Origin: Sphingobacteriales bacterium
GTDB taxonomy: Bacteria > Bacteroidota > Bacteroidia > Chitinophagales > Chitinophagaceae
Direction: 5' to 3'
Length of the DNA stretch: 64,000 bases
Assembly: GCA_016192105.1 (NCBI GenBank)
Contig: JACPUV010000053.1
Location: 124,001 to 188,000, forward strand
Shown: positions 1 to 8,882 of the stretch, piece after piece
Layout: each line of letters starts with the position of its first letter
How positions within the stretch are numbered: position 1 is the stretch's first letter
The notes under the pieces: generated by a model
Told to the model about the DNA's origin: nothing
The model's database searches: none
Seen by the model: only the letters and a program-made list of their open reading frames with translations
Position numbers and translations under genes: made by a program

Positions 1-551
1 CGGAATCCGCGGCTGCCATTCGAAACCGAAGGCTTGAAACAGATCTCATTCTCCGGAAAGCCGAGTTCTTCGATGGCTGAACGGAATTGTTCTGTTGTTT
101 CCACAACGCGGAAATCCGGGACCGGGATCCCTCTCCATTGAAGGAATTCATACAGCCGGCTCTTGTTATTGGCAATTTCGAGTGAAGCCGCGGATGAAAC
201 CAGTATGCGGGTACCGGCCTTTTCAAATTCCGGGGCATGCTGTGCAAAAATGAGCAGTTCTTTTGTGACCAGGGGGAGTACCACCCGGATATTCTTTTCC
301 CGGCAAAGACGGTGTACCGTATCAATAAAAGCAGGATCATCCGCCCGGGGTATCCGGACAAAATCATCGGCAAGGTAATGACCCACGGCCTTTTCATTTG
401 CATCAGCGGCCACGACGTGGAACGACTTTTCCTTCCCCAGACATTTCAGGATACCGGCCGCACCGGGCGCACCGCCACCGGTCATCAATATATTGATGGT
501 ACCGCTTCCGGCTGAACTGCCGGACCTGTTAGGATCAATTGCTTCAGGCAT
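1..551 (-). CDS. ATP-grasp carbamoyl-phosphate-synthase-like protein, C-terminus cut by window edge
   Basis: The gene reads leftwards from an ATG at 551 and runs off the left edge, so only the first ~183 residues are visible. After a short Ser/Gly-rich leader comes INILMTGGGAPGAAG, a glycine-rich Rossmann-like turn. A pre-ATP-grasp segment follows (VVAADANEKAVGHYLADDFV, then VLPLVTKELLIFA), and then the start of an ATP-grasp domain (NKSRLYEFLQWRGIPVPDF, later CFKPSVSNGSRGF). This order matches CarB-like, PylC-like ATP-grasp ligases, which join a carboxylate to an amine at the cost of ATP. The substrate cannot be told from this fragment. The start lies 11 bases after the stop of the UbiD-family gene on the same strand, so the two are probably co-transcribed. 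Confidence 0.75.
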   Translation of the reverse strand, partial: MPEAIDPNRSGSSAGSGTINILMTGGGAPGAAGILKCLGKEKSFHVVAADANEKAVGHYLADDFVRIPRADDPAFIDTVHRLCREKNIRVVLPLVTKELLIFAQHAPEFEKAGTRILVSSAASLEIANNKSRLYEFLQWRGIPVPDFRVVETTEQFRSAIEELGFPENEICFKPSVSNGSRGF

Positions 552-562
552 GAGGGCATTGT

Positions 563-2524
563 TTAACTCACTGCTGCTTCTTCACCATACAGCTGGTCTT
601 TAAATTTAAGGGAAGGGGACGGAATAAAATCACCCAGTCCCAATTGAGCCCATTTTTCGTCCACGGCTTTAATGGTGGCATCCGCTGCTACAATGATATT
701 GGGCCAGTCGCGCTGGAAATTATCAAGGGCCTTTGTCTTCCGGGTTCCATCCAGTCCCATACAGGCCGTATAGCGGGCGCCGGGTAACAGGGCCTGCGCA
801 TCACTTCCCGCATCACCGGTACGGACCGGCGACCGGTACAGGTGAAAATCCCGTTTGGGGTCCAGGTTATTGCAAAAACGCCAGAGTGCAGAAGGCAGGT
901 CATTGGCATCCACGGTATGCTCCACGTAAAGGATCATTTTGATTCCGGATGCTTCGGGTAAAGCGGCTATTTTCGCATGTAGCTCACCGATATATCCCGG
1001 CCGGCTCTTTTCTACCGCAACCAGCAGGCAGGGGATTTCTTTTTTCAGCAGGGAAGCGTTCACCACTTTTATTTCGGGGAATGCCATTCCCAGGGCCCTT
1101 TCCACCAACCCGGGATCCCGGCTATAGTTTCCCGGCAGATACTGTTCGTCCGTTTCTTCCTCTTTCTTGGCAGTTCCGTCAATACACATTTTCCCGCCGA
1201 ACCCGAGTTTACTGCAACTGTGATCCAGTACATCCATCGGCCCGGTAGAAAAATAGATATCCGTAGCGGGGTTCAGGTTCCTGAAAATATAGGGTGCCAG
1301 GGAAGCATAGTCCCGGATACGGACTCCTTCATCGGCAAGTACCAGGATTTTATTGAACATCATTTGTCCCGCGCCCCACATGGCATTCATTACTTTTTGT
1401 CCCTGGCCGGCATATTCCTTCCTGATTTTCGCGATCACCAGGTTGTGAAAAACACCTTCGACAGGCATATCCATATCGGTAATTTCCGGTACCAGGGTCA
1501 TTTTGATCGGCGCCAGGAAGATCCGTTCCGTGGCTTTGCCCAGCCAGGCATCTTCCTGGGGAGGGATGCCAACAATCGTGGCCGGATAAACCGCGTTTTT
1601 TTTATGCGTGATGGCGGTGATATGAAATTTCGGGTACCAGTCAGGTAGTGAATAATAGCCCGTATGATCCCCGAACGGCCCTTCCCAGATCAATTCCTCC
1701 GCAGGATCCACATATCCTTCAATAATAAAATCCGCATCGGCCGGTACTTCTACTTCGGGCTGGGTGATGCAGCTGACCAGTTCCACTTTTTTCTTTCGCA
1801 GGAAACCCGCCAGCATATATTCATCTACATTTTCCGGTAATGGCGCAGTGGCGGAATAGGCATAGGCCGGATCACCGCCCAGTGCAACGGCAACCGGCAT
1901 TTTCTTATTCAGTTTTTTGTATTCCGAAAAATGCCTGGCGCTTACTTTATGTTTATGCCAGTGCATCCCGGTGAGCGTGGGGCCAAATACCTGCATCCGG
2001 TACATCCCTACATTGCGGGACCGGGTAACCGGATCCTTTGTATGAATAATGGGCAGGGTTACAAAGGGGCCTCCGTCTTTTGGCCAGCAGGTGATCACGG
2101 GGAGTTTCCGGATATCGGGCTGTTCCATCAGCACTTCCTGGCATTCCCCCCTGCCCTTTTTAACGTTGGGCATCCAACTGGCAAACTGGCCGAGTTTGGG
2201 CAATAATTTTAATTTATCAAGGAGACCTTCTTTGGGAGCGGATAATAACTGAAAGAGGTTTTCGATTTCCCGTGTCACTTCATCGAGGTGATCCACACCA
2301 AGTGCCATACACATTCTTTTCTCACTTCCATAGGCATTCATCAGTACGGGAAAATCATACCCGGTATTTTCGAACAACAGGGCCCGCCCGCCGTTTCCGG
2401 ATTTGCTGATCCGGTCGGTAATCTCGGCAATCTCGAGTTTAGGGTCCACATACGACCTGATCCGGACTAACTCTCCTGCCTTTTCCAATGCGTCAATAAA
2501 AGCTTGCTGATTTTTCCAGGCCAT
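563..2524 (-). CDS. UbiD-family prenyl-FMN-dependent decarboxylase
   Basis: A 653-residue UbiD-family protein. Members reversibly decarboxylate aromatic or unsaturated acids using prenylated FMN made by UbiX. The conserved WEGPFGDHTGYY segment is at residues 280-291 and carries the acidic residues of the active site. NVGMYRMQ near residue 171 fits the prFMN/metal-binding strand. At 653 residues it is longer than E. coli UbiD (about 490), like the long Bacteroidota versions often labelled menaquinone-biosynthesis decarboxylase. That role is plausible but not proven here, since no other menaquinone gene is in view. A TACATTTG promoter element (2545-2552) lies 20 bases before the ATG. The ATP-grasp gene follows 11 bases downstream. 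Confidence 0.9.
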   Translation of the reverse strand: MAWKNQQAFIDALEKAGELVRIRSYVDPKLEIAEITDRISKSGNGGRALLFENTGYDFPVLMNAYGSEKRMCMALGVDHLDEVTREIENLFQLLSAPKEGLLDKLKLLPKLGQFASWMPNVKKGRGECQEVLMEQPDIRKLPVITCWPKDGGPFVTLPIIHTKDPVTRSRNVGMYRMQVFGPTLTGMHWHKHKVSARHFSEYKKLNKKMPVAVALGGDPAYAYSATAPLPENVDEYMLAGFLRKKKVELVSCITQPEVEVPADADFIIEGYVDPAEELIWEGPFGDHTGYYSLPDWYPKFHITAITHKKNAVYPATIVGIPPQEDAWLGKATERIFLAPIKMTLVPEITDMDMPVEGVFHNLVIAKIRKEYAGQGQKVMNAMWGAGQMMFNKILVLADEGVRIRDYASLAPYIFRNLNPATDIYFSTGPMDVLDHSCSKLGFGGKMCIDGTAKKEEETDEQYLPGNYSRDPGLVERALGMAFPEIKVVNASLLKKEIPCLLVAVEKSRPGYIGELHAKIAALPEASGIKMILYVEHTVDANDLPSALWRFCNNLDPKRDFHLYRSPVRTGDAGSDAQALLPGARYTACMGLDGTRKTKALDNFQRDWPNIIVAADATIKAVDEKWAQLGLGDFIPSPSLKFKDQLYGEEAAVS

Positions 2525-2544
2525 ACATAGTTGTTGTAACGCTG

Positions 2545-2552
2545 CAAATGTA
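2545..2552 (-). promoter_or_regulatory. Bacteroidota -7 element before the UbiD gene
   Basis: On the minus strand the bases read TACATTTG, matching the TAnnTTTG -7 consensus. No TTTG is found at the ideal 19-base distance, so only the proximal half is supported. Transcription would begin about 14 bases before the ATG. Confidence 0.5.
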
Positions 2553-2590
2553 CAACACTGCCTGTCATCAATGGTTGAATGGCCGGAATA

Positions 2591-3439
2591 TCAATAGACA
2601 TTTACCGGGCAGCCATTCCGGTTCTTCCGCATGGGATCTCCGCCGGCACTCGTAAGGCGGTATGTGAGGTGTACACCCGTGAAATAGTAAATGTCTTTAT
2701 ACTTCGGGCTGCCCCGCTGGGCGCCTTTTGACGGGTAGATAAAATTGCCGCCCGGAACCTCATCCCCGCGGTAGGAAAGATCCAGCGCGATCGGCCCGTT
2801 TCCATTCAGCATATCGGATTCATCCGCATAGTTCCCGCTCACATCGTCCAGGTAATCGGTAAATAATTTCCGGAGACCCAGTTCCAGCCCGATGCGGAGA
2901 TTATTATTGATCGCATATTTGATACCCCCACCCAAAGGTATTGCGAGCTGGGTCAGTCCATACCGTTTTCCGTAGCCCGCAATCCCCTGTCCTTCGGTAC
3001 CCAGGGGGCGTAGAAAAAACTTCTGCCCGCTGGCATCATAAGTATAAGGATTGAAATGGAAAACCGCCAGCCCGCCAAATACATAGGGGGAAAATTTTGT
3101 AGTATATAAGTTCCTGAAATAATATTCACCCACCAGGCTCAATTCCGTGATGCTGGTCTCAAATGAAAGATTTCTTAAAACAAGATCGGGTTTGGTATTG
3201 TAGCGGTCGGCTCCTCCCACCACACTGTAAGTAAGCCCGGCGCGGATCATAACCTGGTCTTTCAGTTCATAGGCGGCAGTGACGCCAATGGCTCCGTTGG
3301 ATACTTTTTTAGGGAAAAGTTTATCGGCCAGGTCCCCGTTATACGCGGAAAGTCCCCCGAATAGCCCGAGGTGCAGGCGTTGGGCAAAAAACGGGCTCCC
3401 CGTCCCCAATAGAAGGAAAATAAGGATGGCTCTTTTCAT
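2591..3439 (-). CDS. DUF6089-family outer-membrane beta-barrel protein
   Basis: A 282-residue protein with a signal peptide (MKRAILIFLLLGTGSPFFAQ), so it is exported. The mature part begins RLHLGLFGGLSAYNGDL, the typical opening of DUF6089 barrels of Bacteroidota, and continues with alternating aromatic and glycine-rich strands (YVFGGLAVFHFNPY, IPLGGGIKYAINNNLRIGLELGLRKLFTDYLDD). It is probably a small outer-membrane barrel; its role is unknown. Some members lie near cell-envelope or gliding genes, but nothing nearby here suggests a pathway. A TATATTTG -7 element is visible at 3459-3466, about 20 bases before the start. It lies 66 bases upstream of the UbiD gene, which has its own promoter. 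Confidence 0.8.
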   Translation of the reverse strand: MKRAILIFLLLGTGSPFFAQRLHLGLFGGLSAYNGDLADKLFPKKVSNGAIGVTAAYELKDQVMIRAGLTYSVVGGADRYNTKPDLVLRNLSFETSITELSLVGEYYFRNLYTTKFSPYVFGGLAVFHFNPYTYDASGQKFFLRPLGTEGQGIAGYGKRYGLTQLAIPLGGGIKYAINNNLRIGLELGLRKLFTDYLDDVSGNYADESDMLNGNGPIALDLSYRGDEVPGGNFIYPSKGAQRGSPKYKDIYYFTGVHLTYRLTSAGGDPMRKNRNGCPVNVY

Positions 3440-3607
3440 AACTAAAATGGCTATCTATCAAATATAGGGCCGTTATTATTCTAGACCAGTGTATAACGTA
3501 AAAGATTAATCCCCGGTTTACCCGGACCGGATATAATCTCCCGGGACGGATAACCATTTGTCACCGCTGACCCGCTTGCTGTACCGGACCTTTGTTTTCA
3601 AAATTAT

Positions 3608-4633
3608 TTATTTGTGATAGAGGCCCTTATAGGTGATGCCCAGTCCCGGTTCTCCCGAATAGGAAATTTTGCCAAAATCATACCCGATACCGGTGGCCAG
3701 GTCTTCTTCGAGTAACAAGGGACCATCCATATCCACATGGTCGATAAAGGGAAGCAGGTGGGCAATAGCGGCGGCGCCCACGGTGGATTCATTCATACAG
3801 CCCACCATGACCTTCAAATCAAGTTCCCTTGCCCGTTGGATCATCCGCCGGGCCGGTGTGATCCCGCTGCATTTGGTGAGTTTGATATTGATGCCATGGA
3901 AATGATCTTTGCAGCGTTCCACATCCTGTTCGTACACGCAGGCTTCATCGGCATAGAGCGGTAAAGCCGATTGCTTATAAAGAATACGCATCCCCTCCCA
4001 GTTGTCTTTAGCAAGGGGTTGCTCCACCAGTTCCACCCCCATTTCTTTCAGCCGGGGGATCAGCTGCAGGGCAGTTTCCAGGTCCCAGGCGGCATTGGCA
4101 TCCACCCGTAAAGTGGCCGTTGTGTTTTCCCGTAAGGCTTTTACAATGGCGATATCATCGGGAGTGCCCACCTTGATCTTGTAAATGGGCCAGGGCTTTT
4201 CTTTCATCTTCGCCACCATTTTATCCACCGGGTCAATACCGATCGTATAGTCGCAAACGGGGTTTTGGGAAATAGTCCCTCCCCATAATTCATACAACTG
4301 TTTTTGTTTCAGTTTTCCATAGATATCCCAGGCCGCGATATCCAGGGCACAGACGAGGAAATTGTTTTGGGGAAACAAGTGATGCAGGTAATGCCAGTAC
4401 CGGTCCGGGTCGGTAAAGACAAATTTTTCCAGCATGCTTTTTTTGCTTTCCAGGTCTTCGATCATTTTCTCAACCGGGATATTGTAATAGGCAATGGCCG
4501 GCGCTTCCCCGTAGCCCTTGATTCCCCTGTGTTCGAGCTCCACAATTAATGTAGGCTGATGGGTCTTGGTCCCTTTGGAAATCGTGAAGGGATACCTGAA
4601 TTTTAAGCTGAATGGCCAGTACTGAACTTTCAT
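3608..4633 (-). CDS. Dipeptide epimerase of the enolase superfamily (L-Ala-D/L-Glu epimerase type)
   Basis: A 341-residue enolase-superfamily enzyme that probably epimerises the second residue of dipeptides released from murein. The paired base KIK is at residues 152-154. Metal ligands are D178 (RVDAN), E204 (LVEQPL) and D229 (YADE). The opposite base lies in NIKLTKCSGI (about 249-258), and a C-terminal MNESTVG loop takes the place of the usual MESxIG. The family also contains o-succinylbenzoate synthases and other epimerases, so specificity is inferred. The TATCTTTG promoter box (4639-4646) ends only five bases before the ATG, which suggests a leaderless or nearly leaderless mRNA. The gene is divergent from the SIMPL-domain gene. 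Confidence 0.85.
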   Translation of the reverse strand: MKVQYWPFSLKFRYPFTISKGTKTHQPTLIVELEHRGIKGYGEAPAIAYYNIPVEKMIEDLESKKSMLEKFVFTDPDRYWHYLHHLFPQNNFLVCALDIAAWDIYGKLKQKQLYELWGGTISQNPVCDYTIGIDPVDKMVAKMKEKPWPIYKIKVGTPDDIAIVKALRENTTATLRVDANAAWDLETALQLIPRLKEMGVELVEQPLAKDNWEGMRILYKQSALPLYADEACVYEQDVERCKDHFHGINIKLTKCSGITPARRMIQRARELDLKVMVGCMNESTVGAAAIAHLLPFIDHVDMDGPLLLEEDLATGIGYDFGKISYSGEPGLGITYKGLYHK

Positions 4634-4638
4634 ACCCG

Positions 4639-4646
4639 CAAAGATA
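4639..4646 (-). promoter_or_regulatory. -7 element immediately upstream of the epimerase start
   Basis: Minus strand TATCTTTG, an exact TAnnTTTG match, with five bases between it and the ATG at 4633. Transcription starts in this phylum usually fall a few bases beyond the -7 box, so the mRNA would begin at or next to the AUG. No convincing TTTG is present at -33. Confidence 0.5.
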
Positions 4647-4701
4647 TTGGAGAACTGTATGTAAATTACAGGTGCCCTTCATCACATTTTAAACTATTCA
4701 T

Positions 4702-5427
4702 ATGAAAAAATTACTTGTGTTCCTGCCGGTCTTTATATTCTTTACTGCAGCCAGGTCACAGAGCAGCAGTGCGACCAACCCTTTTCCCAAAACGATCACC
4801 GTAACCGGCAGTGCCGAAATGCTGGTGATCCCGGATGAGATCTATGTCGATATTACCTTACGTGAATACCAGAAGAGAAACCAGGCTAAACGGGAACTCG
4901 AAACCATCAAGACGGAATTCCTGTCGGCCTGTACCGCCGCGGGACTTGCCGATAGCAGTATCAGTGTTCAGTCATATACCGGGTACAGTAACTATTACTG
5001 GCTCCGGAAGAAAAAGAAAGGAGACCAGGATCTCCTGGCCGGCATCACCTACCAGGTAAAGTTCAGTTCAGTGAAAGAGATGGACCAGCTGATCGAAAAA
5101 CTGGATGATGAGGCTACGGTGAGTTTTGATATTGCCTATACCCGTCACAGCAAAATGACCGAATTCCGGCGCCAGTTGAAAATACAGGCAGTAAAAGCGG
5201 CAAAGGAAAAGGGGATCTACCTGACGGAAGCCATTGGTGAAAATCTGGGTGCTGCAATTACGGTAAAAGAGCCGGAGGAACCGGAAATGGCAGGAATGGA
5301 GAACAATTACCTGATCAGCCAGGCCAATATTTCTTATTCGAAACCTCCGTTGGATAAATCCGTGGAGGTAGCGTTTAAGAAGCTCCGTATCCGCTACGAG
5401 GTGGAAGTGATCTTCGCGATCCTGTAG
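4702..5427 (+). CDS. SIMPL-domain (DUF541) secreted protein
   Basis: A 241-residue exported protein: signal peptide MKKLLVFLPVFIFFTAARSQ, then the SIMPL/DUF541 domain. The domain opens with KTITVTGSAEMLVIPDEIYVDITL, typical of the family (a statement that the signature is V-x-G-x-A-E-x-x-x-x-P-D fits). The C-terminal part ends with the conserved VEVAFKKLRIRYEVEVIF strands. E. coli YggE is the best-known relative and is linked to oxidative stress; a biochemical activity is not established. It is divergent from the epimerase and convergent with the glucanotransferase gene. The 44-base gap to the latter holds an inverted repeat. Confidence 0.85.
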   Translation: MKKLLVFLPVFIFFTAARSQSSSATNPFPKTITVTGSAEMLVIPDEIYVDITLREYQKRNQAKRELETIKTEFLSACTAAGLADSSISVQSYTGYSNYYWLRKKKKGDQDLLAGITYQVKFSSVKEMDQLIEKLDDEATVSFDIAYTRHSKMTEFRRQLKIQAVKAAKEKGIYLTEAIGENLGAAITVKEPEEPEMAGMENNYLISQANISYSKPPLDKSVEVAFKKLRIRYEVEVIFAIL

Positions 5428-5432
5428 TTAGG

Positions 5433-5466
5433 AGTTGGCAGTCCGAAACACCGGCCACTGCCAACT
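5433..5466. repeat. Inverted repeat between convergent genes
   Basis: AGTTGGCAGT (5433-5442) pairs with ACTGCCAACT (5457-5466), a 10-bp perfect stem with a 14-base loop. The right arm continues as a second TGCCAACT unit. There is no T-run, so it is a weak candidate for a factor-independent terminator, but its place between two convergent stops fits a shared transcription end. Confidence 0.5.
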
Positions 5467-5471
5467 GCCAA

Positions 5472-8174
5472 CTAGTCTCTCCCACTATTCTGAATATACC
5501 CTCTCAGCTCTTCATTAAACTCCTGCTGACCGATCAGGTCTTCGAGTGACAAGTGCATCCGGTATTGCCAGTAGTTTTTGGGGTTGGCCGGATTGTTGAT
5601 GCGTTCTTCCTGTGGTTTTTCCCTGCGCAGGGTTTCATTCATCCCCAAGAGGTCCTGCAACTGGAAGATGCTCCACATGGCGGGTGAGTACAGGTGTTGC
5701 ATCACGATGGCCCGGTTGATCCAGGCTTCGCAGAACTGGGGTGCCTGTCCCCATTGTCCCATCAGGTGATTATAAAAATGCTGTGTTTTATCCCTGTTTT
5801 CTTCCCACCAGCCCCGGATGGTACTCATGTCATGTGTAGAGGGTGTGATCACCGACATATACGGCGCGTCATTCGGGTGGAAAAATTCTTTTTTGGGATC
5901 CTTGGGCATCCGCTGGATCTCGAGGCTCAGGATACCGGTTTGTTTCATCACATCCGGGACGCAACCGGGTACCATGCCCAGGTCTTCCCCGCAAACCAGC
6001 ATATTGGTGGCGGCTTTCAGCATGGGCAGTTTGTGCATGGCTTCTTTGAACCAGAAATCATCCTGTCTCCTGAAAAAATAATTGACGTAGAGTTGCTTCA
6101 GTTTTTCCTGTACATGCGGGATCAGGTAACGGAAAGAAGAAGTTTTCTCCATCGCGATCCGGAAATGATATTCCTGTCCCTGTGAACCGGGCTCCTCAAA
6201 AAAGAGCACATTGGAAACCAGGTCGAATAAACCCTGTTTCAGCCATTCATTCTCCGCGGTCGGTTCCAGCTCCGCAAAATGGGCTTCTATCTGTACCTGG
6301 GTGGCAAAAGCGGGTGCCAGGTCCAGGCTGCCGAATTCATTGGGCTGCAGGAAATTTTCCTTTACCATACCGGTACGGTCGCCAAAAATTTCGTAGAGCA
6401 CTTCATCAATGATAAAGGGGCGGCAATAGCGCTGGTAATCGAACCAGATACCCTGTTCCCCGAATTCGTTGATATGTACCGGCAGGCAGGGGACAAAACG
6501 TCCCATGATTCCCTGCAGTGCATGAGCGGGAATACTCCAGATCCGGAAGAAACCCAGAATATGATCAATGCGAAAAGCATCAAAGTAATGACTCATTTGT
6601 TCGAAGCGCTGCTTCCACCAGGCAAACCCGTCTTCCTGCATGCGCTTCCAGTTATAGGTGGGGAAGCCCCAGTTCTGTCCCACGGCCGCAAAATCATCCG
6701 GTGGCGCGCCGGCCTGCCAGTCCATATTGTATAAATCAGGTGCTACCCAGGCATCGCAGCCATGACGGTAGATACCAATGGGAATATCCCCTTTCAATAC
6801 AATCCCCTTTTTATGGGCATAATCCACGGCTTCCTGCAACTGCAGGTGCAGGTGGTACTGGATAAAACAGTACAGGCCCACCTGGCGGGAAATGGCATTC
6901 CCGGGCAAAAAGAGCGCCTCGATCGCAGTTTTATCATACGTACTGCAGGACTCCCATTCACTGAAATGAGAAGTGCCATACGTGTCCCTGAAATAACAGA
7001 AGGCGGCATAAGGCTGCAGCCAGTGCTTATTGGCTTTATAGAATTTCCGGTAATCGTCCGTGCTAAAGCAATCCTCCCCCATTACTTCGTACAATTCTTT
7101 CAGCGCCGAAGTTTTGAATTTCATGACGGCTTCATAATCCACCACCGGCATTTCATTCAGTTCTTTTTGTTTCTTTTTCAGGCTGCCCAGCCGACCGGCA
7201 TAGTCCTTTCCTGCCAGGTTCGGGAGGTTGATAAAAATCGGGTGCAGGGCGAAAGCCGAGATCGCGGCATAGGGATAAGAATCCAGCCAGCTATGGGTGG
7301 CGGTTGTATCATTGACGGGTAAGAGCTGAATCAGCTTTAATCCCGTGATGGCAGACCAGTCAACCAGTAATTTGATATCGTTGAATTCACCAACGCCAAA
7401 ACTGTTTTTGCTGCGCAGGCTGAATACCGGGATGGCCAGGCCCGCTCCTTTCCAGGTATCATTGGGCAGGCGGGCAAATCCATCATGCAGGATAGAGAGC
7501 TTATTAGAGCCGGCCTCGGAGATCAGCAGCCGGTTGTCCCCGCTTTCAAACCTAACCAGCCGGCTTTCTTTCAGGTTATAAACGGCATATTTATAAGCCA
7601 CCGGGAAACCGGTACCGGAAAGATCCAGCCGCAGTTCCCACCAGTCGTTCTTTCTTTCGAGCATCACCGGGTCCGTTTCTGACCAGTTCTTCAATCGCTC
7701 CCCGGCGCCACAGAGAACGATCACTTCATTCTTTTTCAGCAGCGGGGCTTTTATACGGAAGATATGGGTGTAATGTTTATCAGAACCGGCTTTGCCTTTT
7801 GTATGTTCCCCTTTGAGCAGGACATTGTTGAAGGGGGCGGTAAAAAAAGCATTTTCATATTCACCCGCATGATTCCAGGTATCGGTTAGCTGTACTTCTT
7901 CGGTGTCTTTATGCAGGGAGGAGATGAGACGGTCATTCCCCCATTCCTGGATCCGTTCCCCGTCTTCATTCTTCAAAAAATATTTGTACCGGATTTTAGC
8001 AGGAGCGGTCTCGCTGTTTATTTCCACGGTGCCGTGCCAGAATTCATCATTCAGGTAGTGCAGGCTGAGGGCTTTGCCTGTATCATTATTGCCTAATTCA
8101 TCAATATTGCCTGTAATATGGAGGCTCTGCCCATACCGTGTATGAAACCGTAAGTAAAACTGTAACTTTATCAC
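5472..8174 (-). CDS. malQ: 4-alpha-glucanotransferase (GH77) with N-terminal starch-binding domains
   Basis: A 900-residue disproportionating enzyme that transfers alpha-1,4-glucan segments between maltodextrins. Residues 1 to about 230 look like two CBM20 starch-binding modules in tandem: FYLRFHTRYGQSLHITGNI with DELWHG-like features first, then a second copy starting near THIFRIKAPLLKKNEVIVLCGAGERLKNW. The GH77 barrel follows: AGLAIPVFSLRSKNSFGVGEF, FRIDHILGFFRIW with the nucleophile region, CGEDLGMVP with the acid/base Glu, and PSTHDMSTIRGWWEE. This layout, and an interrupted barrel, resembles plant DPE2 rather than E. coli MalQ (about 690 residues). It probably acts with the pullulanase encoded at 40.3-42.3 kb. 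An inverted repeat lies upstream at 8209-8225. Confidence 0.92.
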   Translation of the reverse strand: MIKLQFYLRFHTRYGQSLHITGNIDELGNNDTGKALSLHYLNDEFWHGTVEINSETAPAKIRYKYFLKNEDGERIQEWGNDRLISSLHKDTEEVQLTDTWNHAGEYENAFFTAPFNNVLLKGEHTKGKAGSDKHYTHIFRIKAPLLKKNEVIVLCGAGERLKNWSETDPVMLERKNDWWELRLDLSGTGFPVAYKYAVYNLKESRLVRFESGDNRLLISEAGSNKLSILHDGFARLPNDTWKGAGLAIPVFSLRSKNSFGVGEFNDIKLLVDWSAITGLKLIQLLPVNDTTATHSWLDSYPYAAISAFALHPIFINLPNLAGKDYAGRLGSLKKKQKELNEMPVVDYEAVMKFKTSALKELYEVMGEDCFSTDDYRKFYKANKHWLQPYAAFCYFRDTYGTSHFSEWESCSTYDKTAIEALFLPGNAISRQVGLYCFIQYHLHLQLQEAVDYAHKKGIVLKGDIPIGIYRHGCDAWVAPDLYNMDWQAGAPPDDFAAVGQNWGFPTYNWKRMQEDGFAWWKQRFEQMSHYFDAFRIDHILGFFRIWSIPAHALQGIMGRFVPCLPVHINEFGEQGIWFDYQRYCRPFIIDEVLYEIFGDRTGMVKENFLQPNEFGSLDLAPAFATQVQIEAHFAELEPTAENEWLKQGLFDLVSNVLFFEEPGSQGQEYHFRIAMEKTSSFRYLIPHVQEKLKQLYVNYFFRRQDDFWFKEAMHKLPMLKAATNMLVCGEDLGMVPGCVPDVMKQTGILSLEIQRMPKDPKKEFFHPNDAPYMSVITPSTHDMSTIRGWWEENRDKTQHFYNHLMGQWGQAPQFCEAWINRAIVMQHLYSPAMWSIFQLQDLLGMNETLRREKPQEERINNPANPKNYWQYRMHLSLEDLIGQQEFNEELRGYIQNSGRD

Positions 8175-8208
8175 AATCGTTAGATCTGGAGTTCTGAAAA
8201 CAAATTAT

Positions 8209-8225
8209 TGTGTTTTGTCAACACA
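8209..8225. promoter_or_regulatory. Possible operator between malQ and the membrane-protein gene
   Basis: TGTGTT and AACACA flank five bases (TTGTC), giving a 17-base near-palindrome. It lies 35 bases before the malQ start and 78 before the divergent gene. Position and symmetry suit a repressor or activator site for alpha-glucan control, but no regulator gene is near and the site occurs only once. Confidence 0.3.
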
Positions 8226-8302
8226 TTATTACGAAAGTAGTTAAAATCAGCATTAAACATCAGAAATTCAGGGTATTTTTATAAAAATCGGTGTACAATC
8301 AT

Positions 8303-8842
8303 ATGGTTTTTAGCTACAAAGGATGGAGAAGCGTTTTTTTGTTCTGTTTTGGCCTCTCGCTGGGTGCGGCTTTTTGTATGAAGTGGATGGAAACAGATTT
8401 CCGGATCAATGATTCAGTTTTTTCCATCATCGGGCTGGAAATATCGTATGATAAAGCGAGGGTCATTGAAATTTTCAGCCAGTTGGATGAGAAGGTAAAA
8501 ACCATCCTCTCCTATCACCTGTATTTTGATTTTGCATTTATGACCGGGGTGTACACCGGGATTGCATCCCTTTGTATGATGGCCCGGTACCGGGTCAGCA
8601 ATCGGTTTGTACGGCAGTTGCTGTTGGTCCTGGCGATTCTGCAGGGCCTGGCTTTTGGCTGTGATGTGCGTGAAAACCTGTATTTACTTTCCTGGTTATC
8701 AGAACCGGTTATCGGGGATGAGTTCGGCCTGTATCATACCATTGTTTTGCTTAAATGGACCCTCGCTTTGGCAGGGGTCTTCTTGTCAGTTCCCCTGCAG
8801 TTCAGGAAAAAGGCCGGAGGGAATGAAAAAACGGTTTTTTGA
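8303..8842 (+). CDS. Hypothetical four-helix membrane protein
   Basis: I do not recognise the family. About 179 residues from the ATG at 8303; a GTG at 8291 would add four residues. Four hydrophobic stretches are visible: RSVFLFCFGLSLGAAFCM, FDFAFMTGVYTGIASLCMM, FVRQLLLVLAILQGLAF and LKWTLALAGVFLSVPL. The loop after the first helix (METDFRINDSVFSIIGLEISYDKARVIEIFSQL) is amphipathic and probably outside the bilayer. Several charged residues lie between helices three and four (CDVRENLYLLSWLSE). It is divergent from malQ and precedes a 51-residue membrane peptide by 40 bases; the latter has its own -7 box. Confidence 0.6.
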   Translation: MVFSYKGWRSVFLFCFGLSLGAAFCMKWMETDFRINDSVFSIIGLEISYDKARVIEIFSQLDEKVKTILSYHLYFDFAFMTGVYTGIASLCMMARYRVSNRFVRQLLLVLAILQGLAFGCDVRENLYLLSWLSEPVIGDEFGLYHTIVLLKWTLALAGVFLSVPLQFRKKAGGNEKTVF

Positions 8843-8857
8843 TTCCCGCCCAGCCCT

Positions 8858-8865
8858 TATTTTTG
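8858..8865 (+). promoter_or_regulatory. -7 element before the 51-residue small gene
   Basis: TATTTTTG matches TAnnTTTG and ends 17 bases before the ATG at 8883. A TTTG lies 16 bases upstream (8838-8841), shorter than the usual 19, so the distal half is doubtful. Confidence 0.45.
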
Positions 8866-8882
8866 CGTAAAATTTTTTAAAA

